In this document: one piece after another, positions 34,787 through 42,508 of the stretch
How the letters are laid out: each line of letters opens with the position of its first letter
How positions within the stretch are numbered: the first letter of the stretch is position 1
Source of the DNA: Candidatus Poseidoniaceae archaeon
GTDB lineage: Archaea; Thermoplasmatota; Poseidoniia; Poseidoniales; Poseidoniaceae
DNA length: 47,502 nt
NCBI GenBank assembly: GCA_028822845.1
Contig: JAPKCS010000013.1
Location: forward strand, 1 to 47,502
Direction of reading: 5' to 3'
The notes under the pieces: model-generated
What the model was told of the DNA's origin: nothing
Databases searched by the model: none
The model's input: the letters and a program-made list of their open reading frames with translations, nothing else
Made by a program: the position numbers and the translations under genes

Positions 34787-35235
34787 TGCGCACTTCCACC
34801 CTCAATCAATCGAGCGACCGCGATGCTGGCCAGATGCTGTTGGCCACCGGTGTGGTCTTGCTCATGTCGTTGCTCTCAATGGCCATCTTCGGCGTCAAAG
34901 TTGCAGGACTCACCCTGCCCCATGACAATGCATCAGACGGGGTCATCATCACGGCTCAGGAAGTGGTGGATGGATTGCCAGAACTCACCGAAGCACGCAC
35001 CCAACTCTGGATCGATGGTGGTCTTCAGCCACTTGAAGCAGCACAAACCGCCATGGACGGCGTGCACAATGACATGCTTCACCACGGAGAGATTCGTGGC
35101 ATTGAAGTCAAGATGATCGACATCACCGTTGTAGAAATCGACAGTACAACGCTCAGCGTGACTGGTGAATTAGGAGTTTCTGACGGTGATGCAATGCTCA
35201 CGATTCCAGTGAGTTTCACCATAACGCACGTGTAA
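34786..35235 (+). CDS. Pseudopilin-like single-pass membrane protein 2
   Basis: 149 residues. An N-terminal DRDAGQMLLATGVVLLMSLL segment gives a charged head, a Gln, and one long helix, followed by an external domain rich in beta strands (IDITVVEIDSTTLSVTG). It has no Cys. The ATG at 34786 overlaps the previous stop (ATGA) and carries GAGGAGGT upstream, so it is preferred to the longer frame from 34741. It is the last gene of the pilus operon and converges on the 2-phosphoglycerate-kinase-like gene with no gap. Confidence 0.72.
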   Translation: MRTSTLNQSSDRDAGQMLLATGVVLLMSLLSMAIFGVKVAGLTLPHDNASDGVIITAQEVVDGLPELTEARTQLWIDGGLQPLEAAQTAMDGVHNDMLHHGEIRGIEVKMIDITVVEIDSTTLSVTGELGVSDGDAMLTIPVSFTITHV

Positions 35236-35970
35236 TCAGCGCTTTTGGTGCTCGTTCCACGCAATGTCCATCAGATGTTTGATGCGTTCTGTATCGCTCT
35301 TTACCATCGATAAATCAACGATTGGCCATGATGCAATTTTCGCACGGTCGGTGAGGCCTGCTTGAATCGCTCGAATGCGTGGGAAGGCAGCCAAATAGCG
35401 GTCGGCTCTGCGGAACGAATGAGCATCTCGGCTACGAAGCATGCCTTTGTGGCGTTCTTCTTCACTCACTGCCATCACCAAGCCAACAGCGATGCCACCG
35501 GCTTCGCGCCAACTTCGCAAAAGGCGTTCACTCGGATTGATGTGGACGCCTTCAATCAGCAAATCGATGCCTTCTCTGCGAGCTCGATCGATGGTTGCAA
35601 CAACACCGCTTTCAACCGCTTGGCAGGTGTCGAGCCAATCGATAACGGCCTCGCCGGATTCACCTTGAGAAAAGGAAGAGCGGTGCAGGCTGGATTGGGT
35701 TCGTTCTTCATCACAAGCCCGCATGATTTCACGGATCGCATCCGTGGACAAGAGACGAGCAAAACCTGTATCTGCGGCAAGTTGGACCGACGCTGTGGAC
35801 TTGCCAGTCCCGGTAGCGCCTGCGATGACAAGCAGACGAGGGGCTCGGTTCGCAAGGGTGCGGGCGGCGTCTTGACCCAAACCTACCTTCCGAGCCATAT
35901 CGGGTTGTGGTGATGGTGCCTTGATGAGTCTTTGCGCCCATGGAGGCTTCGCAGACAGGGTTTGGCCCAA
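35236..35970 (-). CDS. 2-phosphoglycerate kinase-like P-loop kinase
   Basis: 244 residues as the longest frame. P-loop VIAGATGTGKSTASVQLA is followed by RLLSTDAIREIMRAC, a combination typical of archaeal 2-phosphoglycerate kinases that make 2,3-bisphosphoglycerate, the precursor of cyclic 2,3-diphosphoglycerate. LLIEGVHINPSE and the C-terminal Arg-rich RDAHSFRRADRYL also fit. Whether this organism makes the cyclic compound is unknown, and many relatives are uncharacterised. The start is uncertain: TTG at 35970 or ATG at 35898, neither with a good ribosome binding site. Divergent from the aldehyde dehydrogenase. Confidence 0.75.
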   Translation of the reverse strand: MGQTLSAKPPWAQRLIKAPSPQPDMARKVGLGQDAARTLANRAPRLLVIAGATGTGKSTASVQLAADTGFARLLSTDAIREIMRACDEERTQSSLHRSSFSQGESGEAVIDWLDTCQAVESGVVATIDRARREGIDLLIEGVHINPSERLLRSWREAGGIAVGLVMAVSEEERHKGMLRSRDAHSFRRADRYLAAFPRIRAIQAGLTDRAKIASWPIVDLSMVKSDTERIKHLMDIAWNEHQKR

Positions 35971-36018
35971 CCCTCTGCCAACCGAATGCCTTTGAGGGGA
36001 CGACGCTTGGCGTTGGAC

Positions 36019-37455
36019 ATGAGCGCAGAACAGATGTGGGTCGCCGGTGAATGGTGCGATGCCGAAGATGGAGCAACAGCCGATATTCTCAACCCCGCAA
36101 CGGGCGAAGTCATGGCCACCACGCCGAAAGCAACCTTGGGCGATGTCGGCCGCTGTGTTGACGCATCACGGGCTGCTTTCAATGATGCTTCATGGAAAGC
36201 AATGGACCCTGCTCAACGGGGTCGAATCCTCAACAAAATGGCTCAAGCCACCTACGCTAACGCCAAGACACTGGCTGTCATTGAATCCAACAACAACGGC
36301 AAAACATTCCGAGAAGCCCTCTCTGAAATCCGCTATGGTGCTTGGACCCTCGAATACTTCGCAGGACTTTCTGACAAAATCGAAGGCTCGACCATCCCAG
36401 TCCCTGGCAACCGATTGAACTACACCCTGCGCCAACCGCTTGGCGTCACCGTTCACATCATTCCTTGGAACTTCCCGCTTCAGTTGGCCTTGCGCTCAAT
36501 TGCTCCAGCCCTTGCTGCTGGATGCACCGTGATTGCAAAGCCAGCATCGTGGACTCCACTTTCGCTCATCGCATGGGCCAAGGCCATGGAAGAAGCAGAA
36601 GTCGGTCTCCCGACGGGTGTGCTCCAAGTCATCACCGGATCTGGTGGACTGATTGGAGACGCACTTGCTGGTCACACCAACGTCGACGGCGTGGTCTTGA
36701 CTGGTGGCGTACCAACAGGGCAAGCCGTGATGGCAAAAGCAAGCGAGAACCTCACTCCAGTCACCCTCGAACTCGGTGGCAAAGGTGCCAACATCATCTT
36801 CCCAGATGCAAACCTTCGCTATGCAGCCAAAGCCATCTGCTTTGGAATCTTCATGAACGCTGGTCAAATGTGCTGGGCTGGATCACGCCTCATCGTCCAC
36901 GAAGACGTGCACGACGAACTCGTCGAAGCCGTATGCGCTGAAGTCGCCAAGTGGAAGGTCGGACCTGGTATGGAAGAAGGCGTCCGCATTGGAAGCATGG
37001 TTCATGAATCCCACCGAGCCGAAGTGATGGAGAAACTCCAAGCTGGCCTGGCAATGGGCGGCGAAGTCGTTTGTGGTGGCAACATCATCGAGGGCGCTGG
37101 AGCGTTCATGGAAGCGACCGTTGTCACTGGTGTTGACAAAGACAACCTGCTGTTCAATGATGAATTGTTTGGACCTGTCTTGGCAGTCACCAAGTTCAGC
37201 GAGGATGCTGAAGCACTTGCATTGGCCAACGACTCACCGTTTGGATTGCTCAACGGCATCTGGACCAACAACCTCAGCCGAGCGCACTCGATGGCTCGAG
37301 ATTTGGAAAGCGGTATGGTTTCAATCAACGAATTCCCGATCACCTTCCCACAAACAGCGTTCACGGGTTGGAAGCAATCAGGCATCGGTGTCGAACAAAG
37401 TCAAGACGCCATGCGCTTCTACACCAAGGTGAAGAACGTCAACGTCAAACTCTGA
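36019..37455 (+). CDS. NAD(P)-dependent aldehyde dehydrogenase
   Basis: About 478 residues from the ATG at 36019. Family motifs: IIPWNFPLQLALRSIAPALA with the oxyanion Asn, KPASWTPLS, TLELGGKGANIIF with the general-base Glu, NAGQMCWAGSRL with the catalytic Cys, and DELFGPVLAV. It oxidises an aldehyde to the acid. Ten bases separate it from an enoyl-CoA hydratase. A ring-cleavage semialdehyde is a plausible substrate given the PaaA/BoxB-like oxygenase nearby, but betaine-, succinate- or other aldehydes cannot be excluded. Confidence 0.9.
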   Translation: MSAEQMWVAGEWCDAEDGATADILNPATGEVMATTPKATLGDVGRCVDASRAAFNDASWKAMDPAQRGRILNKMAQATYANAKTLAVIESNNNGKTFREALSEIRYGAWTLEYFAGLSDKIEGSTIPVPGNRLNYTLRQPLGVTVHIIPWNFPLQLALRSIAPALAAGCTVIAKPASWTPLSLIAWAKAMEEAEVGLPTGVLQVITGSGGLIGDALAGHTNVDGVVLTGGVPTGQAVMAKASENLTPVTLELGGKGANIIFPDANLRYAAKAICFGIFMNAGQMCWAGSRLIVHEDVHDELVEAVCAEVAKWKVGPGMEEGVRIGSMVHESHRAEVMEKLQAGLAMGGEVVCGGNIIEGAGAFMEATVVTGVDKDNLLFNDELFGPVLAVTKFSEDAEALALANDSPFGLLNGIWTNNLSRAHSMARDLESGMVSINEFPITFPQTAFTGWKQSGIGVEQSQDAMRFYTKVKNVNVKL

Positions 37456-37464
37456 GGTGAAGAC

Positions 37465-38244
37465 ATGACCGTCGAATCAGTGGACCTTGAAAACGGTGTA
37501 CGGTTGATCAGATTTTCTGGCCAATCAGCCACTCAGTCTTTTTCACGTGCCTCCTTGCCTCAAATTGCGAAAGCGATTGACGCCGGTCTTATCCACCCAA
37601 ATGTTCGTGCAATGGTGCTGACCGGTGAGGGCAAGTTTTTCTCAGCTGGTGCTGACATTCACGCCTTTGCTCAATCGATTGAAGACGGCGATGCTCCTCA
37701 ACTCATTCGAGACCTCACCGGCGTGCTTCATCCTCTTCTGATTCGTATGCGCCAATCCCCAACCATTTGCATTGCCGCCATAAACGGCGCATGCGCTGGT
37801 GGCGGTCTTGGTCTTGCTTTGGCTTGCGATGCACGCATCGGTTCCCCAACCGCCAAGATGGCTGCCTCCTATGCAGGCATGGGACTCTCCCCCGATGGTG
37901 GCACCACCTGGTTGTTACCGCGATTGGTTGGCGATCAAACATCACGACGGTTCTTCTTTGAAAATGAAATCTGGTCCGCTGAACAGGCTGCGGCGCTGGG
38001 CGCCATCGATGCCATCGTCGAACACGATGGACTGATCGAAGCGGCGACTGCCATGGCGCTGCGTTGGAGTCAATGGGGTAACCACACCAAAGAAGCCACC
38101 AAACACTTGCTCGATGTCCAGTCAGTGCAAGACTTCGAAACACACCTCAAACATGAGCGAACACTGATCGAAGCAGCAGGCACCACTGAAGCGTTCAAAG
38201 AAGGCGTAGCGGCTTTCATCGAAAAGCGAAAACCTGAGTTTTGA
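37465..38244 (+). CDS. Enoyl-CoA hydratase/isomerase, PaaG-like
   Basis: 259 residues of the crotonase fold. FFSAGADIHAFAQ forms part of the CoA and oxyanion site, AAINGACAGGGLGLALACD follows, and YAGMGLSPDGGTTWLLPRL shows the second acid residue as Asp, the pattern of PaaG-type ring-opening isomerases/hydratases rather than of classical hydratases. GAGGTGAAGAC stands just before the ATG. It is the second gene of a two-gene unit with the aldehyde dehydrogenase and faces the convergent 3-hydroxyacyl-CoA dehydrogenase. Confidence 0.88.
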   Translation: MTVESVDLENGVRLIRFSGQSATQSFSRASLPQIAKAIDAGLIHPNVRAMVLTGEGKFFSAGADIHAFAQSIEDGDAPQLIRDLTGVLHPLLIRMRQSPTICIAAINGACAGGGLGLALACDARIGSPTAKMAASYAGMGLSPDGGTTWLLPRLVGDQTSRRFFFENEIWSAEQAAALGAIDAIVEHDGLIEAATAMALRWSQWGNHTKEATKHLLDVQSVQDFETHLKHERTLIEAAGTTEAFKEGVAAFIEKRKPEF

Positions 38245-38261
38245 CACCTTTGAGTGATTCT

Positions 38262-39116
38262 TTAATCATACTTGAAGAAACCTTGACCGGATTTCTGACC
38301 AAGATTGCCTTTTGCAACCATTTCTTCCAACAGCGGATGTGGAGCGTATCGATCGTCGTTGAACGAGCGTTGCAAATTGAGGAGAATGTCTCTCCTCACA
38401 TCCAGGCCAACAAGGTCTGTCAGTTTGAGCGGGCCCATTGGATGCTTGTAACCGAGCACCATGGCCGTATCGATGTCTTCTGCGCTTGCCACACCGTCAG
38501 CAAGCATGCGAATTGCTTCGTTGCCAAGCACAACACCGAGTCGGCTTGTCGCAAACCCTGGTACGTCCTTGACCAAAATGGTGGTCTTGCCCATAGCAAC
38601 ACCTGCCGCTTCAGCAGCAGCAACAGTCGCGTCGCTGGTTGAATCGTGGCGAACAAGTTCGAGCAGTTTCATGATCGGAACTGGATTAAAGAAATGCATG
38701 CCAATGACCTGCTCTGGCCTGCTCGTGGCTGCAGCGATGCCTGCAATCGAGAGTGAAGAGGTGTTGGTGCCGAGAATAGCACGGGCTGGTGCCAAGCGAT
38801 CAAGGTCGGCAAAGATGCTCTGCTTCAAATCTGGAATTTCAGGTACGGCTTCAATCACCATGTCAGCGTTGCCAACAGCTTCAGCCATGTCGCCAACGGC
38901 GTGAAGGTTTGCGGCCCATTCGGCCTTTTGCTCAGGTGTTGTCTTGCCGCGAGCGATGCCTTTGTCCCAGAAGGCGTCAATGCGAGCCATGCCGCGTTCC
39001 AAGCCTTCGGGAAACGCATCGAACAGGTTGGTTTTCCAGCCGCTCTGAGCGCAGACTTGTGCGATACCAGCACCCATTGTTCCGGCACCGATGACAGCGA
39101 CTTCTCGAATCTCCAT
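38262..39116 (-). CDS. 3-hydroxyacyl-CoA (3-hydroxybutyryl-CoA) dehydrogenase
   Basis: 284 residues, the normal length of single-domain-pair 3-hydroxybutyryl-CoA dehydrogenases. The NAD-binding motif VAVIGAGTMGAGIAQV opens the protein. LGTNTSSLSI, GMHFFNPVPIMKLLELV (catalytic His) and VKDVPGFATSRL follow, and the C-terminal helical domain has GLDVRRDIL. It oxidises 3-hydroxyacyl-CoA to 3-ketoacyl-CoA. Probably transcribed with the DMT permease, the 178-residue protein and the di-iron oxygenase upstream, all on the minus strand with gaps under 25 bases. Confidence 0.93.
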   Translation of the reverse strand: MEIREVAVIGAGTMGAGIAQVCAQSGWKTNLFDAFPEGLERGMARIDAFWDKGIARGKTTPEQKAEWAANLHAVGDMAEAVGNADMVIEAVPEIPDLKQSIFADLDRLAPARAILGTNTSSLSIAGIAAATSRPEQVIGMHFFNPVPIMKLLELVRHDSTSDATVAAAEAAGVAMGKTTILVKDVPGFATSRLGVVLGNEAIRMLADGVASAEDIDTAMVLGYKHPMGPLKLTDLVGLDVRRDILLNLQRSFNDDRYAPHPLLEEMVAKGNLGQKSGQGFFKYD

Positions 39117-39139
39117 GCTTCATGCGAAGGGGGCGAACT

Positions 39140-40063
39140 TCATGATGCTTCCTCGCCCTTTGCCTGTTGGCTTTGAGCGAGTGCGACACCACCGACGATC
39201 AACACGAATGAAATGAGCAGGGGCACACCGAGTTTCTCATCCAGCAACAACCAGCCGCTAAAGATACCAAACGGTGGTACCAAGTAGACGTAGAGGGCGC
39301 TCTTTGCTGCACCGATGGTTTTGATGCCATCGGCAAACCAGACGTAGGAGATGACGGTTGAAAAGATCGCTAAAAACACCAAAGAGATCCAACCGTAGAG
39401 GTTCGGGTCTGGCCATCCAACATACCATGTCTCAACCGCAACCATCGGTGTGAGCAGCAAAAATCCAACCACCGATGACCAAACGGTCAGTTGCAACGGT
39501 GAAAGCGATTCTGTTGCGTCGGGTGCGGGTGTGGTCATCGCTTTCTTCATCAGAATGCTGTTGCAAGCCCATGACAAGGCTGCGGCTGCAATCAGAAGAT
39601 CGCCCAAAGCCCGCTCATTGAACGGGATGTCGACGTTTGGTGAATACAGGAAAAGAATCGTCACACCGGTGATGCCCATAGCCAAACCAGCCCCAAGTCG
39701 CCAATTCATGCGCTCATTGAGAAAGAAAATCGCTAAGAGAGCGGTAAAGAATGGATTGAAGGTGATCATCAAAGAAGCATCACCAGCGGCGGTGTACTGC
39801 ATTCCGAACATGAAAAAGGCCTGGTAAACAACCGTTGAGAAAAACCCAATCAAAGCAATTCGTTTCCATTCACCCCGGGTTGGAAGCACCCAGTTGTTGG
39901 TGACCAACAGAAGCACAGCAAAACAAGCAATGGCAACCACGTATCGTGTCCAAGCCGCAACAAAAGGAGCCATCTCTGCGGCTAAAACTCGACCTGCGGG
40001 CCAACCGAAGCCCCAAACGGCGGCGACAAAAATGAGTTTGAGGTGAATCAACACGTGCTTCAT
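39140..40063 (-). CDS. EamA/DMT-superfamily transporter
   Basis: 307 residues and ten predicted helices in two repeats, with EamA halves (KLIFVAAVWGFGWPAGRVLA at the start; WISLVFLAIFSTVISYVWFADG in the second). These permeases export or import small metabolites. The start codon overlaps the stop of the upstream 178-residue gene by four bases, so translation is likely coupled. In this locus an aromatic or acyl intermediate, or a waste product, is conceivable as cargo, without direct evidence. Confidence 0.87.
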   Translation of the reverse strand: MKHVLIHLKLIFVAAVWGFGWPAGRVLAAEMAPFVAAWTRYVVAIACFAVLLLVTNNWVLPTRGEWKRIALIGFFSTVVYQAFFMFGMQYTAAGDASLMITFNPFFTALLAIFFLNERMNWRLGAGLAMGITGVTILFLYSPNVDIPFNERALGDLLIAAAALSWACNSILMKKAMTTPAPDATESLSPLQLTVWSSVVGFLLLTPMVAVETWYVGWPDPNLYGWISLVFLAIFSTVISYVWFADGIKTIGAAKSALYVYLVPPFGIFSGWLLLDEKLGVPLLISFVLIVGGVALAQSQQAKGEEAS

Positions 40064-40596
40064 TCAAACCGCTCCAAACCGAGTTGGAGCATGCGTGAAC
40101 GTGGGAGACCTATTTCTGGTAAACCAGCGGCTGGAGCGTATATTTTCAGTCCTTCGAGGCGTGAAACATACAGCCCGTAAGAAGCGATGTCATCAGGGCG
40201 GTACGGCGTTGGAACGCCCATTTGCGTCAAGGCGTTGCACGCACCCTCTGAATAGATAGGGTAAATGTTGGTAGCAAAGTGCATCCATTCCGAAACCCGT
40301 TGTGCATCGATGTGATCGAGCGTCAACAAGTGTTCAAGCAGGCCGACATCCGGATAAGATACGGTTCGAAGCGTCATTTCGACTTCATTGGTGATGTCTT
40401 CTGGCCAAGCAAATGGGTCCCGTTCCGACCATCCATCGGCCACACGGATGTGGTCCAAGGAGGCTTCTGTCTGGATCGCAAACAAGGCTTTTGCGTAGCG
40501 TTCGTCATCGATGGTGTCTGCGACAAGTTGGGGAAGAGCTCGATAGAATTCTTCACACCGCTCAACGTTAATACCGTACAACTCAACAGGAATCAT
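40060..40596 (-). CDS. Conserved-looking soluble protein of unknown function in the oxygenase operon
   Basis: 178 residues, acidic, mostly helical, with no membrane segment or signal. Notable blocks are IPVELYGINVERCEEFYRAL, DGWSERDPFAWPED, EHLLTLDHIDAQRVSEWMHF and a Pro-rich C-terminal LPEIGLPRSRML. Several His/Glu/Asp residues are spread through it, but no metal motif is clear. It sits between the PaaA/BoxB-like oxygenase (24 bases upstream) and the DMT permease (4-base overlap). Position suggests an accessory or coupling role for the oxygenase; this is inference only. Confidence 0.72.
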   Translation of the reverse strand: MIPVELYGINVERCEEFYRALPQLVADTIDDERYAKALFAIQTEASLDHIRVADGWSERDPFAWPEDITNEVEMTLRTVSYPDVGLLEHLLTLDHIDAQRVSEWMHFATNIYPIYSEGACNALTQMGVPTPYRPDDIASYGLYVSRLEGLKIYAPAAGLPEIGLPRSRMLQLGLERFE

Positions 40597-40619
40597 AGTC
40601 TCACTCCACAGAGAGATGC

Positions 40620-41780
40620 TCAGGCTTTGCCGCCGATACCGGAAGCGATGAGGCGAGGGGACATTGGCTTGTCAACGACCCATTCTTGCTTGAAGAGTTC
40701 TTTGAGGGTCACTTCATCTTCTGGACGAGCGAAGTGGTTGTGCATGTAAGCATCCCATTCTTCATCCGAGCCTGTGAAGAGATCGCCTTCAACAGTGCAG
40801 CGCTTGTTCTTGAATGCTCCAATGCTTCGTTGGAAGTTTTCGTGAGGAACATAGAGTTTTGTTGCACCTTCTGGAAGGTAACCACACAACTTTTCAACTT
40901 CACCAACGATTTCATCGTGGTAGTGACCGCGGGCTTCTTCGTTGAGTGTTTCCTTGTTCACTTCGACACCTGCTTCGAGTTTCTTACGCTCGTCCCAGCG
41001 TCCTTTAACGCCCCAAACATAGGACCAGTGAGCGGATGAAGAGGCATCGACACCAAACAGATCGTGCGCTGTGGAGACCCACTTGTTGATGTAGCGTTGA
41101 AGCAAATCCAACGGGATGACTTCTGCCTTGATGACACGTCGTAGGCCGTTGGAACCGGTTCCAAGGTGGAATGATTCTTCCTTGAGCATTGGGCCCATGG
41201 AAGCTGCAAGTGGCTTGAATGCTGATGTGGAAAGCATACCAAGTTGGAATTTACCGTCTCGGTCCACGAACATGGTGTAGCAGAAGAAGTCGAGCCAATG
41301 AGGCATTGGTCGGTTGAAAGCACCAAGCAATCGGTCACCATCTTGTGCATTTCGCTCAAGGAGTTTTTGTGCTTCACGTCGTCCTTGTTGTCCAAAGTAG
41401 GTCATCAAGAGGTAAGCCATTTGCCAGCCGTGGCGTTGTTCTTCAGCCATGATTCGAGCGCCTGCATAGCGGTCGTACGCTGTAGGAGCGGAAGCGAGGA
41501 GGTGGCGTTGTTGTTCGACGGATGCGAATTCTGTGTCGCCTTGAACTGTGATCATGCTGACGAGTGCGTCGCGCATGGTCTGTTGAGGCACCTGGAGGCT
41601 TCGTTCCCACTTTGGTCGACCAGCGTAATCACCGTACTCGATGACGTCGCCTGCCCGGTCCCAATCGAATTGAATCGAGAGATCGAAATCGCCCATCCAA
41701 TCGGGGTTAAATCCAACACGCTCTTGCCAGTCGTGGAAGTTTGAAATCCAGTCTTCCCATGTGGTCGGTAGGTTGTCCAT
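40620..41780 (-). CDS. PaaA/BoxB-like ferritin-type di-iron acyl-CoA epoxidase
   Basis: 386 residues of the phenylacetyl-CoA/benzoyl-CoA epoxidase class. Candidate iron ligands occur in two ferritin-like helix pairs: E84 in DTEFASVEQQ, E113/E114 and H117 in AEEQRHGWQMAY, Asp near residue 173, and E201/E202 with H205 in LKEESFHLG. PaaA is about 310 residues and BoxB about 470, so this lies between. Such enzymes epoxidise an aromatic ring on its CoA thioester with an external reductase. No PaaB-E or BoxA reductase gene is in the window. GGAGATGGT precedes the ATG. A palindromic operator-like site lies 38 bases upstream and the HTH_10 regulator directly beyond it. Confidence 0.8.
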   Translation of the reverse strand: MDNLPTTWEDWISNFHDWQERVGFNPDWMGDFDLSIQFDWDRAGDVIEYGDYAGRPKWERSLQVPQQTMRDALVSMITVQGDTEFASVEQQRHLLASAPTAYDRYAGARIMAEEQRHGWQMAYLLMTYFGQQGRREAQKLLERNAQDGDRLLGAFNRPMPHWLDFFCYTMFVDRDGKFQLGMLSTSAFKPLAASMGPMLKEESFHLGTGSNGLRRVIKAEVIPLDLLQRYINKWVSTAHDLFGVDASSSAHWSYVWGVKGRWDERKKLEAGVEVNKETLNEEARGHYHDEIVGEVEKLCGYLPEGATKLYVPHENFQRSIGAFKNKRCTVEGDLFTGSDEEWDAYMHNHFARPEDEVTLKELFKQEWVVDKPMSPRLIASGIGGKA

Positions 41781-41817
41781 ACCATCTCCTAGACCCCGGC
41801 CGCCTTATTGGCTTTGC

Positions 41818-41835
41818 GAACATGTTCGTACGAAC
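41818..41835. promoter_or_regulatory. Overlapping double palindrome, candidate operator of the oxygenase operon
   Basis: The 18 bases contain two perfect inverted repeats sharing a GTTC: GAACATGTTC (41818-41827) and GTTCGTACGAAC (41824-41835). They stand between the regulator stop and the oxygenase start, 38-55 bases upstream of the ATG on the minus strand. A TATA-like CCAATAAGG lies between the palindrome and the start. The symmetry fits binding of a dimeric regulator at one of two registers. Confidence 0.6.
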
Positions 41836-41838
41836 GGA

Positions 41839-42465
41839 TTACGGGCTTCGTTTTCTGACTTCATCTGCGAAGGCATGCATAACGGTTGATTCAATCCGTT
41901 GAAGTTGAGCGGACAGGGTTGATTTGGCAACTTCGAGTTTGGTTGCCAAAGCCGTCAGTGAGATACGACGAGGGACGTCGTAGAAGCCCTCTTGAGTTGC
42001 TGCATCAAACACCAGACGTTGCCTTGGCGTCAACAAACGAGAGGAGACGCCTCTGGTCGAGACCAAACGGTACGGGATCTGTTCCTCCTCAAACCCTGCG
42101 ATCAAGTCCCTTACTTTCCCTCGTGCACAGGCAATCGTCCAATTCACCCACCCGTCGCGGACTTCAAACGGCGTTTGAGGAATCACGCCCACCTTGAGCA
42201 ATGGTTTGAGAAAACCACCGCCTCCTGCGATGATGTCAACAGTGAACTGTTGTTTGTCGAAGGCTCGAACTTCTTCGATGCCGGTGTGATTGCCAACCGT
42301 AGCGACGATGTCTTCACTGCATGAGGCTTTAGCAGTACCCCGCCCCTTCCGCAGCGGCATGTGTTCATCGATGCGCAACACGGCCGAGGGGTGACTACGC
42401 GTCACATCACCAGCCCAATGCCCTTCAGGCAATCGAACCTCGATACGAACTTGCTGGACGCCCAT
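41839..42465 (-). CDS. HTH_10 (Bat-type) transcriptional regulator
   Basis: About 208 residues from the ATG at 42465; the longer frame to 42621 would run into the GlpX gene. The C-terminal ~55 residues are a helix-turn-helix of the bacterio-opsin-activator class: LTPRQRLVFDAATQEGFYDV, PRRISLTALATKLEVAKST and LSAQLQRIESTVM. The N-terminal half (VRIEVRLPEGHWAGDV and on) is a beta-rich ligand-sensing domain of the kind common in archaeal family members. It lies directly upstream of the oxygenase operon with the double palindrome in between, so it probably regulates that operon, though its own operon membership is not excluded. Confidence 0.87.
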   Translation of the reverse strand: MGVQQVRIEVRLPEGHWAGDVTRSHPSAVLRIDEHMPLRKGRGTAKASCSEDIVATVGNHTGIEEVRAFDKQQFTVDIIAGGGGFLKPLLKVGVIPQTPFEVRDGWVNWTIACARGKVRDLIAGFEEEQIPYRLVSTRGVSSRLLTPRQRLVFDAATQEGFYDVPRRISLTALATKLEVAKSTLSAQLQRIESTVMHAFADEVRKRSP

Positions 42466-42508
42466 GGAGTGAGGTGACTGAGGTTCCTCTTGAAGGTACT
42501 CGCGTCCT

